Origin: Nitrospirales bacterium
GTDB taxonomy: Bacteria > Nitrospirota > Nitrospiria > Nitrospirales > UBA8639
DNA: 33,103 nt
Reading direction: 5' to 3'
Assembly: GCA_021604145.1 (NCBI GenBank)
Contig: BQIX01000006.1
Coordinates: forward strand, 1-33,103
Part shown: positions 24,501 to 32,377 of the stretch, one piece after another
Layout: each line of letters begins with the position of its first letter
Position numbering within the stretch: position 1 is the stretch's first letter
Made by a program: the position numbers and the translations under genes
Notes under the pieces: model-generated
What the model saw: only the letters and a program-made list of their open reading frames with translations
Told to the model about the DNA's origin: nothing
Databases searched by the model: none

Positions 24501-26290
24501 TGGCAGAACTTCGCTTTCTCATTATTGACGCGTGGCGCGTTTTTGGGGTTAGGGTTCTGGTTCTTGTTACGTTGTTAGTTATTAGTGGACTTCTTGAGGG
24601 AATTGCGATCACCGTGGCCTTGCCGTTACTTGGTTCACTTGGTGTGTCGGGGGCTGAGAATCAAAGTGGTTTTAAGGCTTTTCTTGCTGACATTCCTTCT
24701 GCGTTAGGGTTACCTGAAGGCCCGCTCGGTGTAGGTATTTTAATGCTTGGATTCATCCTACTCAGCGTGATTGCCTTCTTGGCACAGGCCCGCCTCGCCG
24801 CGACTCTTCAAGTAGAATACGTTGTGCGTTGGCAAACGAAGCTCTTTGAAGCTTCAATTCGTTCCGATCTCGCCTTTTTGAGCGAACGGCGGGGAGGAGA
24901 TGTGGTCTCGGCTCTCGTGGCCGAAGTGAATCGGGTGAACGGGGCGTTCTACCATACCTGTCTTGTTGTGACAGCAATAATCAACCTTGTGATCTACCTG
25001 ACTCTCGCCTTGCTGATTTCGCCAATCGTGAGTTTGGCTGTCGTGGTGTTGGGAGCATTGCTGTTTCTCACGACACGCCCGTACCTGGTTCGTGCTTATG
25101 GGTACGGCAGAGCCATTACTCGGGCCCAGGCTGATGTTCAGTCGTTGGCAAGCGAGTACATTTCTACTGTGAAGCTCGTCAAGGCTGCTGTTGCAGAAGG
25201 TGTGTCGGTTGAGCGTTTCTCAACCGCGGCTAATCAGCTTGCTTCGTTCTATTTTAAAAATTCGTTTGACATGCAGAAAGCGAAGGCAGTGTTCGAGTTT
25301 GGAGGTGCTGCAGGTATCGCGAGTCTACTGATTGTGGGACCACTAATCTTTTCCGTCGACGTGGCGACCTTACTGGTTGTGTTGGCATTATTCGTACGGC
25401 TTTTGCCACGTGTCACTGCTTTACAGCAGGGCATTCAAGCTCAAAATTCGTTGTTACCTGCTTTGGGAAATTTACGTGCTATCTTGAAAAATGCAAATGA
25501 TCTAGCAGAGCCTGTCGATGAGCTGCCACTCCCTGTCGGTATTGCTAACAGCGCACCGGAAATTGTCTTTCGGTCGGTTACGATTCAACGTGGTGATAGA
25601 TCTGTATTGAAAAATGTCAATCTTGTGGTCCCGGCCGGCCGTATTGTTGCTTTAGTGGGGCCCACTGGTTCTGGTAAATCGACGCTTGCAGATGCAATTC
25701 TCAGATTGGTGTCTGTGGGCCGTGGTGAGATACAAATTAGCGGGCACGACCTTTATGCCCTACCGCTTCCAACCTGGCGTCGTGCCATTGGTTATGTGGG
25801 CCAAGACACGTCTCTTTTAGCCGGAACCATTGCCGATAATGTGCGCTTTGGCAATACCATCGCTGACTCGGCGATCGATATGGCTCTCACTCGTGCGGCG
25901 GCTCAGTTTGTACAAGACCTTGATACAGGAAAATCAACTATGGTTGGCGACCGCGGAGCGAGACTGTCAGGGGGAGAGCGGCAGCGTTTGGGGCTTGCCC
26001 GCGCACTTGCTGTTCCACGTCTCCTCTACGTCCTTGATGAAGCAACGAGCGCCCTTGATGCGGAAACAGAGGCACAGGTGGTTGAGACCATGGAGTCGCT
26101 CTCTGGTAAGGCGACTGTGCTTATCATTGCGCATCGTTTCTCTGCTGTTCGCAATGCCGATCTGATCTATGTGATCGAAGATGGTCGGGTGGTAGAATCC
26201 GGTAACTGGAGTGAGCTGGATAAACCAGGTCACCGTTTTCACCAATTGAAAGAACTCCAAAACATGACTGCCGCAAATGTGAACGTGTGA
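24497..26290 (+). CDS. Fused ABC exporter / lipid-linked glycan flippase (MsbA/PglK-like)
   Basis: 597-residue half transporter, probably a homodimer in the inner membrane. An N-terminal ABC membrane domain with about six segments (16-305) precedes a nucleotide-binding domain: Walker A GPTGSGKST (388-396), Q-loop Q436, signature LSGGERQR (490-497), Walker B LLYVLDEATSALD from 509 and H-loop H546. All ATPase residues are present. Single-chain exporters in glycan loci (PglK type) flip undecaprenyl-diphosphate-linked oligosaccharides, and MsbA flips lipid A, so this is the only flippase candidate in the window; no Wzx or Wzm/Wzt pair was found. The ATG overlaps the previous stop as ATGA. Substrate assignment is inference from context. 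Confidence 0.9.
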   Translation: MMAELRFLIIDAWRVFGVRVLVLVTLLVISGLLEGIAITVALPLLGSLGVSGAENQSGFKAFLADIPSALGLPEGPLGVGILMLGFILLSVIAFLAQARLAATLQVEYVVRWQTKLFEASIRSDLAFLSERRGGDVVSALVAEVNRVNGAFYHTCLVVTAIINLVIYLTLALLISPIVSLAVVVLGALLFLTTRPYLVRAYGYGRAITRAQADVQSLASEYISTVKLVKAAVAEGVSVERFSTAANQLASFYFKNSFDMQKAKAVFEFGGAAGIASLLIVGPLIFSVDVATLLVVLALFVRLLPRVTALQQGIQAQNSLLPALGNLRAILKNANDLAEPVDELPLPVGIANSAPEIVFRSVTIQRGDRSVLKNVNLVVPAGRIVALVGPTGSGKSTLADAILRLVSVGRGEIQISGHDLYALPLPTWRRAIGYVGQDTSLLAGTIADNVRFGNTIADSAIDMALTRAAAQFVQDLDTGKSTMVGDRGARLSGGERQRLGLARALAVPRLLYVLDEATSALDAETEAQVVETMESLSGKATVLIIAHRFSAVRNADLIYVIEDGRVVESGNWSELDKPGHRFHQLKELQNMTAANVNV

Positions 26291-26512
26291 GCACAAACAT
26301 ACCGTCACTCAGAGGGCTGTCGGTTTCTCGACGCCGTGGAGCCTCTTTAAATTTAACTACTGCCGTTTTTATATACGCTTCCCTTGCTTAGCGATTATCA
26401 GTTGTTCATATTGGTGATCGATTATTTGATCTCTCTGCTAGCGGGGGATACTGAATTCTCATTGATCTATGCATAATGTACTCCCTTGGGTTTTTTTAAG
26501 TATACGTAAGCG
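26291..26512. other. 222-base intergenic region, no gene seen
   Basis: Lies between the ABC exporter and the next GT4 gene. A CATAAT (26472-26477) resembles a -10 hexamer but has no matching -35. A T-run at 26491-26497 follows CTCCCTTGGG, but the 3-bp arms with a 2-base loop cannot fold, so I do not call a terminator. Confidence 0.4.
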
Positions 26513-27670
26513 ATGTCTCGTATTCTTATTGTAGGTCCTCGCCTTGAAATTGGGGGGACCGAACGCCATCTCGAGCAGATGTTGCCTGCACTTCAAAATC
26601 GAGGCGTCGATATGCATCTGCATGTCATGGAACGCGGTGGACCACTGGAGGAGCGCATCTTATTAGCCGGTGTGCCCATCGAAGGTGCCAAGGCAGGGCT
26701 TTCGCGAATGACGAGAAGTTGGGAAGTGATTCGAAGACTTGTGGTGCGCATAAAAAGATTGAAGCCAGATCTGGTTCATATGTTCCTTCCTGAACCGGTA
26801 TTACTTGGCTCACTTGCAGCGGAAATTTCCCAACATCGTCGTCGGATTATTAGTCGTCGATCACTCGCACATTATCGAAAAGCATATGTTGGACTTAGCG
26901 CTCTTGAAATGTTTATCAATAAAAGAACGAGTGCCTTGCTGGGGAATTCAATGGCCGTCGTTCAGGAGTTACGAGTTGAATGTGGTAGATCTTCCGATAT
27001 CGGACTGATTCCGAATGGAGTTTCAATTCCTCCTGTCTGTGATGAAAGTACGCGTGCGAGTCGACGTGCGGCAATTGGGATACCTTCGGATGCGTTAGCG
27101 ATTGTGATCATTGCAAACCTCTTGCCCTATAAAGGGCATGTGGACATGATTAAGGCGATTAGGTTAGTGAAGCACGATCTTCCTCATCAGTGGAGATTAG
27201 TGTTAATTGGTCGTGACGAGGGATACGGCGTCAGACTTAAAGAGTTAATTAAGTCTTATCACCTTGTCAATCATGTCGTGTATCTTGGCACACGTCACGA
27301 TGCGGCAGATCTGGCTGCTGCTTGTGATATAGCGGCCCTGCCATCACATCAGGAAGGTTCATCAAATGCCTTACTTGAAATGTTTGCTCGTGGGTTGCCA
27401 GTGATTGCAACCGCTATTGGTGGAAATCTTGAGGCGATTGAAAATGGCAAGAACGGTTTATTAGTTCCAGTTGCTGAGCCAGATCTGCTTGCTCAAGCCA
27501 TGATCCAATTAGTAAAAAGTCCACAGTTAGCTGCAACTCTTGGAGAGACGGCGCGTCATACAGCTGCATCACGATATGGCATTGAAGAGATGATTAACCG
27601 GTATGAGCGGTTATATTGTAATTGTACATCCGTGGGCGTGGTTCCCATCCAGGAAATCATTGATGGCTAA
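26513..27670 (+). CDS. GT4-family glycosyltransferase
   Basis: 385-residue GT-B glycosyltransferase. The N-terminal donor/acceptor loop is GPRLEIGGTERHLEQML (8-24), the hinge has LIPNGVSIP, IIANLLPYKGHVDMIKAI opens the C-terminal domain, LIGRDEGYG follows, and SHQEGSSNALLEMFARGLPVIAT carries the E-x7-E motif. Complete, with normal length. ATG 26513 is the first start; its ribosome binding site is weak. It sits after a 222-base gap, which may mark a separate transcription unit. Donor unknown. Confidence 0.9.
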   Translation: MSRILIVGPRLEIGGTERHLEQMLPALQNRGVDMHLHVMERGGPLEERILLAGVPIEGAKAGLSRMTRSWEVIRRLVVRIKRLKPDLVHMFLPEPVLLGSLAAEISQHRRRIISRRSLAHYRKAYVGLSALEMFINKRTSALLGNSMAVVQELRVECGRSSDIGLIPNGVSIPPVCDESTRASRRAAIGIPSDALAIVIIANLLPYKGHVDMIKAIRLVKHDLPHQWRLVLIGRDEGYGVRLKELIKSYHLVNHVVYLGTRHDAADLAAACDIAALPSHQEGSSNALLEMFARGLPVIATAIGGNLEAIENGKNGLLVPVAEPDLLAQAMIQLVKSPQLAATLGETARHTAASRYGIEEMINRYERLYCNCTSVGVVPIQEIIDG

Positions 27671-27971
27671 ACCATATTTCGTGGGCTATGGTGAGATAGC
27701 GACGTTATCGTAATACTCTCTTGTCGCGTTTATACTTTGACCCATTGAATTCATCTTGGCAATCCTGGGGTTTGAAGCTAAGTAGGTCAGTTACTGTTTG
27801 ACTCGCCCTTGTATGCTTCTCCATGATGTCAACGTCTTGATGAAGAAGATACAAGACTGCTCGACAATGCAATGATACGTCCTAACTAATGCTTTCTCGT
27901 TCTGAAAATTGAGACGTTGTTTGTCACATTCTGGTCATTCAACTGATTAAAGATTTTATCTCGCAGTCACT
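27671..27971. other. 301-base intergenic region, no gene or clear signal
   Basis: No open reading frame with support, no hairpin with a T-run and no paired -35/-10 of good quality. A TATACT and a TTGACC occur but are not spaced as a promoter. The length is unusual for this otherwise compact locus and may hold an unrecognised promoter or the remains of recombination. Confidence 0.4.
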
Positions 27972-29408
27972 ATGCTCTTCTCTTCTACAGAAAACAGAGT
28001 TTCTACCTCAAGACGTCTCGTCTTAGCTGGAATTGTCTTTTTTATCTATTCATTAAGCGCTAGTGCCACCATTCAATTATATATTATTCCGAATATATTT
28101 CCACAGTTTGATTTAGGAGACGGTTTAATCATTTTAGATTCGTCGGGGTTCAATCAGTTGGCCAAAGCAAAGGCACTCGAGATTAAGGAGCAGGGATGGA
28201 AAGCATGGGAGTTGCGTCCGCAAAATATTTCTCCTGTGGGAATTGCATCAATTTTTTATGCACTGTGGAGTCCTAAGCCTTTTAGTCTCTTGCCATTAAA
28301 CTCGTTTGTGCATGCCATGAGCGGATGTATAGTTCTCTGGCTGTTAAGTCATTTATTTTCCAATCGATCGGCCATTATAGGAAGTGCGCTATTTATTGTT
28401 AATCCTGCGGCCATGGAGTGGGTAGCGCACATTCATCGCGACGGAATATTTATCCTGGGAAACCTGCTGGTGTTAGTCTGTGTTGTACAATTATACAGAG
28501 GGTTGGAGTTGTTCAATGTCATGACAATGACATGGGGACTATTGGGAGGTGTATTAGGGACCTGTTTGGTGTGGGTGGCTCGGCCTTATTGGGTACCGGT
28601 ACTCTTAGTCTTTGTGATGTTTGGAATAGTGTTTGTCAGTACCGTATTTTTTTTTACTCGAGATGTAACCCTGGCCAAGTCCGGCCAGTTTCTATGTTTT
28701 ATTATTTTTTCAATGAGCTGTGTGGTGTTTCAGGTGTGGTTTATAAAACATTATGGCTTCCAATTTACGAAATTCCCACAGGAGGAATCCTCAATCAAGT
28801 TGAAAAAAACACTAGATGAGTTGAATCGCGATAGTGAAAATGACCTGAACGTTGCTATCCCAAGTGCCAATGGGATAATGGCTTTATCCTGGGAACGAAC
28901 GTCGTGGCTTCCATATGAAGTTGAGGCTAAGTTCTATCAGATGGCTAGAGCCAGGCAAGGGTTTTTGTGGGCAGGCGGTAATACTGTTATTGATACGGAT
29001 GTGACTCTAGATTCAGTTGGAGATTTTTTCATTTATTTTCCAAGAGCACTTCAAATTGGCTTGCTAAGCCCTTTTCCTGAATTATGGCAAGGTGTAGGGA
29101 GCACACCGTCCATGACCTTAGCAAGAAAGGTCACAGGCATTGCTACTTTAGTTTTTTATGTTTGTCTTATAAGTGTATTAATGGGAATCATTTTGTATAG
29201 ACGAGTGCCAATATTATGGCTCATATTGATGTTTTCTCTCATGGGTGTTCTGGTATGGACGTATATTTGTCCGAATATAGGAACCTTGCTTCGGCTCCGG
29301 GCAGGGTTTTATATGTTACTTATTACCTTTGGTGCGGCCAATATGGTGGAAATGGTATCGGTATGGCTGAGTAAACGACAACGTCACGAAATCACACATT
29401 ACTCATAG
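27972..29408 (+). CDS. Polytopic membrane protein, possible Wzy-like or GT-C-like
   Basis: 478 residues with about nine to ten hydrophobic segments and one large hydrophilic loop (about 260-345) containing TKFPQEESSIKLKKTLDEL. Near residue 150 the short motif EWVAHIHRDGIFILG sits between membrane segments, like the charged motifs of glycan polymerases or GT-C transferases. No named family is recognised. The gene looks AT-richer than those around 22-26 kb. ATG 27972 has no clear ribosome binding site. As the only second large membrane protein downstream of the flippase it may be the polymerase of the locus (inference); the protein at 994 is the competing candidate. Confidence 0.6.
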   Translation: MLFSSTENRVSTSRRLVLAGIVFFIYSLSASATIQLYIIPNIFPQFDLGDGLIILDSSGFNQLAKAKALEIKEQGWKAWELRPQNISPVGIASIFYALWSPKPFSLLPLNSFVHAMSGCIVLWLLSHLFSNRSAIIGSALFIVNPAAMEWVAHIHRDGIFILGNLLVLVCVVQLYRGLELFNVMTMTWGLLGGVLGTCLVWVARPYWVPVLLVFVMFGIVFVSTVFFFTRDVTLAKSGQFLCFIIFSMSCVVFQVWFIKHYGFQFTKFPQEESSIKLKKTLDELNRDSENDLNVAIPSANGIMALSWERTSWLPYEVEAKFYQMARARQGFLWAGGNTVIDTDVTLDSVGDFFIYFPRALQIGLLSPFPELWQGVGSTPSMTLARKVTGIATLVFYVCLISVLMGIILYRRVPILWLILMFSLMGVLVWTYICPNIGTLLRLRAGFYMLLITFGAANMVEMVSVWLSKRQRHEITHYS

Positions 29409-29442
29409 TTTCTCATAGAATGTACAGACAAAGACCATTCTT

Positions 29443-30285
29443 ATGAACGAAAAAAATCAGAATGTCGATTATGATGTTGTGTCGGATTTTGGCGATGAGT
29501 GGAAAGCGTTCGATCAGAGTGATCTTTCGGATGCAGAACGAAAACAGCAGTTCGACGCGTATTTTTCCATTTTCCCTTGGGATCGAATTGCTTCTGATGC
29601 CATAGGATTCGATGCTGGGTGTGGCACCGGCCGATGGGCTCTGTTAGTCGTAGCCAGAGTCGGGCATTTGCATTGTGTTGAACCATCTGTCGCCATTGAT
29701 GTCGCGAAAAGAAATCTAGAGGGGTATTCGAATTGTAGTTTTCATCGGAAGACGATCAGTGATATGCCGTTTCCCGATAATTCTATGAATTTTGGGTTTT
29801 CTTTGGGAGTCTTACATCACATGCCTGACACACAACAAGGTATTCGTGATTGTGTGGCTAAATTAAAGCCTGGTGCTCCCTTTCTTGTATATTTATATTA
29901 TGCGTTTGATAATCAGCCTGTCTGGTTTCGACGGTTGTGGACCATGAGTGATGTTGGACGACGGGTTATTTCACAATTACCCTATTGTGCGAAGTATGTT
30001 GTCTCTCAACTCATTGCGCTATTCGTGTATCTACCCCTAGCTAGAATAGCTAATGTTTTCAAAAAAATGGGCGTTAATGTTCATAGTTGGCCTTTAAGTA
30101 TCTATGGAGATAAATCATTTTACTCAATGAGAACAGACGCACTGGATCGTTTTGGCACGAAACTAGAGAAACGATATACCAAAGAGCAAATCCTAGTTAT
30201 GATGGAACGAGCTGGTCTTCAGGACGTGGTCTTTAGTTCCTCAATGCCATATTGGTGTGCGGTGGGTTTCAAGTGTCAGGAATGA
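29443..30285 (+). CDS. Class I SAM-dependent methyltransferase
   Basis: 280 residues. A short N-terminal segment (VDYDVVSDFGDEWKAFDQ) is typical of methyltransferases found beside AsnB-like enzymes in glycan loci. Motif I is IGFDAGCGTGRWALLV, LHCVEPSVAI holds the acidic residue, and MPFPDNSMNFGFSLGVLHHM is the post-motif region; LKPGAPFLVYLYY follows. The C-terminal 90 residues are partly hydrophobic and end in SSMPYWCAVG. The pair with the AsnB gene downstream (119-base gap) repeats the order of the 10441 and 11508 genes, which may reflect a paired modification. Target unknown. Confidence 0.85.
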   Translation: MNEKNQNVDYDVVSDFGDEWKAFDQSDLSDAERKQQFDAYFSIFPWDRIASDAIGFDAGCGTGRWALLVVARVGHLHCVEPSVAIDVAKRNLEGYSNCSFHRKTISDMPFPDNSMNFGFSLGVLHHMPDTQQGIRDCVAKLKPGAPFLVYLYYAFDNQPVWFRRLWTMSDVGRRVISQLPYCAKYVVSQLIALFVYLPLARIANVFKKMGVNVHSWPLSIYGDKSFYSMRTDALDRFGTKLEKRYTKEQILVMMERAGLQDVVFSSSMPYWCAVGFKCQE

Positions 30286-30404
30286 CAGTCAATGTCGATT
30301 CCTATTAAAGCTTTTGTTGTTAAGAAACGAACACCTCACCTCCTTTCTTTCTGACTATTTTCTATCAACGTAACATCGAAGTCCTGAAAGGGTGAATCCG
30401 ACCT

Positions 30405-32318
30405 ATGTGTGGAATAGTCGGCCGATTTAATTTTCATTCTCATGAGCCGGTGTCGGCTGAATTGATGAAGGGCATGGCGAAGCTATTAGCTCATCGTGGT
30501 CCAGATGGAGAGGGTGTGTACATTGATGGGTCTGTAGGTCTTGGACATCGTCGTTTATCTGTCATCGATTTAACGCAGGCTGGGCATCAGCCCATGAGCA
30601 GCAGAGCTGGAAGCGTGTGTCTCACATTTAATGGCGAGATCTATAACTTTCGGGAATTGAAATCGGTTCTCGAGGAGCGGGGCCACCAATTTCGATCACA
30701 GAGTGATACCGAGGTTATTTTAGAGGCATATCTCGAATATGGTGTGAAATGTGTCGAGCATTTACGAGGCATGTTTGCGTTTGCGATTTGGGATGCACGA
30801 GAACGACGTTTGTTTTTGGCGCGGGATCGAGTTGGTAAAAAACCGCTCTACTATTGGTTAGATAAGGATGGGATTGCGTTTGCTTCTGAGCCTAAATCCT
30901 TCTTGGCTGACCCTGGGTTTGACCCTGCTCCCTCCCTCGAAGCCATCTCCCATTATCTCACCTATCAATATGTGCCAAGTCCTTGGTCAGCCTTTCAAGG
31001 TGTTCAGAAACTTCAGCCCGGACATGTGCTGATCGTTGAACAGGGGAACGTGCGAACCGAACGGTATTGGAAACTTGCATATGACCAAACGTTTCGAGGC
31101 TCGGATGATGATGCCTCTGATGAGCTTTATCAGAAGCTTTTGGCGGCCACGAAATGTCGGTTGATCAGCGATGTGCCGTTGGGGGCTTTTCTCAGTGGCG
31201 GCATTGATTCGAGTGTGATTGTCGGTCTGATGGCTGAACTCGGGAGTATGCCTTTAAAAACATTTTCGATTGGGTTTGAGCAAGAGAAATATAATGAACT
31301 GCCATTTGCTCGTGAAGTAGCCGAAAAGTTTGGAACAGAGCATCAAGAATTTGTGGTGAATCCCGAGCCTGTTAAAATTTTCCCGCTATTGACCTGGCAC
31401 TACAATGAACCATTTGCCGATTCTTCAGCTATTCCGTCACTGTATTTGGCAGAGATGACGCGACAGCATGTGACCGTGGCCCTTAATGGCGATGGTGGAG
31501 ATGAAAATTTAGCAGGGTATGATCGATATGTGGCTACCGTCTTAAGTCATCGATATGATCAATTGCCGAATTTCTTGAGAAAAGGAATTGAAAAAACTGC
31601 TGGATATTTACCTGACGCCAAAGAGTCGAAGACCTTGAGTAGTCGAATCAAACGGTTGGCTTCAGGATTATCGTATTCTCCCTATCAACGATATATGTTA
31701 TGGATGGCACACTTTGATCACGAATTAAAGACTGAACTATGCACGAAGGAGTTTTTGGAAAAATCAGGTGGAAACAACTCATCCGAGATTCTCGTCGATG
31801 CCTTTGAACAATCCAATGCAAGAGATCTCATGACGAAAACACTGGATGTGGATGTTCAGACGTATTTACCGAATGACTTGTTGGTGAAAGTTGATGTGGC
31901 GACGATGGCATATGGATTAGAAGCCCGTTCGCCATTTCTTGATCATCAGGTGATGGAGTTTTGCGCAAGTTTACCGGCTGCCATGAAACTACGAGGGACG
32001 GTGAAAAAGTTTATTTTAAAGAGGGCGGCTAAAAAACTTTTACCATCCAATATTTTGAATAGACCCAAAATGGGGTTTGGTGTGCCGATTGACCATTGGT
32101 TGCGAAATGAATTACGGGAGATGGCCTATGACATCTTGTTGTCTCCTCGAGCGATAAAACGGGGATATTTTAATGCGTCAGTAGTCAAACGGCTGTTGGA
32201 TGAACATGTGAAAAAAGAACGAGCGTGGCAGTATCAAATTTGGAATTTGCTTATACTGGAATTGTGGTTTCGAATGTTTATTGATGGTGAATGGAAACTA
32301 CGGTATCAGGTCACGTAA
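30405..32318 (+). CDS. AsnB-like glutamine-dependent amidotransferase 2
   Basis: 637 residues, asparagine-synthase family. Glutaminase nucleophile C2 in MCGIVG, HRGPDGEG (30-37), GHRRLSVID, FNGEIYNFREL; synthetase domain with SGGIDSS (264-270), ALNGDGGDENLAGYDRY, KVDVATMAYGLEARSPFLD and PKMGFGVPIDHW. The Asp-Asp and glycine motifs needed for adenylation are intact, although the GGDE loop reads GGDENLAGY rather than the commoner LFGGY. AAAGGGTGA before the ATG gives a ribosome binding site at an unusually long spacing. Differs clearly from the 11508 enzyme, so it is not a recent duplicate. Could be true asparagine synthetase or a sugar uronamide-forming enzyme; context favours the latter weakly. 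Confidence 0.88.
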   Translation: MCGIVGRFNFHSHEPVSAELMKGMAKLLAHRGPDGEGVYIDGSVGLGHRRLSVIDLTQAGHQPMSSRAGSVCLTFNGEIYNFRELKSVLEERGHQFRSQSDTEVILEAYLEYGVKCVEHLRGMFAFAIWDARERRLFLARDRVGKKPLYYWLDKDGIAFASEPKSFLADPGFDPAPSLEAISHYLTYQYVPSPWSAFQGVQKLQPGHVLIVEQGNVRTERYWKLAYDQTFRGSDDDASDELYQKLLAATKCRLISDVPLGAFLSGGIDSSVIVGLMAELGSMPLKTFSIGFEQEKYNELPFAREVAEKFGTEHQEFVVNPEPVKIFPLLTWHYNEPFADSSAIPSLYLAEMTRQHVTVALNGDGGDENLAGYDRYVATVLSHRYDQLPNFLRKGIEKTAGYLPDAKESKTLSSRIKRLASGLSYSPYQRYMLWMAHFDHELKTELCTKEFLEKSGGNNSSEILVDAFEQSNARDLMTKTLDVDVQTYLPNDLLVKVDVATMAYGLEARSPFLDHQVMEFCASLPAAMKLRGTVKKFILKRAAKKLLPSNILNRPKMGFGVPIDHWLRNELREMAYDILLSPRAIKRGYFNASVVKRLLDEHVKKERAWQYQIWNLLILELWFRMFIDGEWKLRYQVT

Positions 32319-32342
32319 TTTCAATGATAATCGAGTGAAATT
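32317..32342. terminator. Possible terminator-like inverted repeat between convergent asnB and metG
   Basis: AATTTCA (32317-32323) and TGAAATT (32336-32342), 7-bp arms with a 12-base loop, starting inside the stop codon of the amidotransferase. T-rich sequence occurs about 15-25 bases further on, not directly after the stem. AU-only pairing is weak, so this is a tentative call. Confidence 0.25.
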
Positions 32343-32377
32343 GGTTGTCGGTTGTGTTTATTTTTAACCTGCTCCGT

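Noticed and set aside
26481-26497. Intrinsic terminator with T-run
   Set aside because: CCC-TT-GGG arms have a 2-base loop and cannot fold, leaving only a T-run.
27750-27785. Possible sigma54 promoter TTGGCA ... TTTG
   Set aside because: The GG/GC spacing of ten bases is not met, so the match is accidental.
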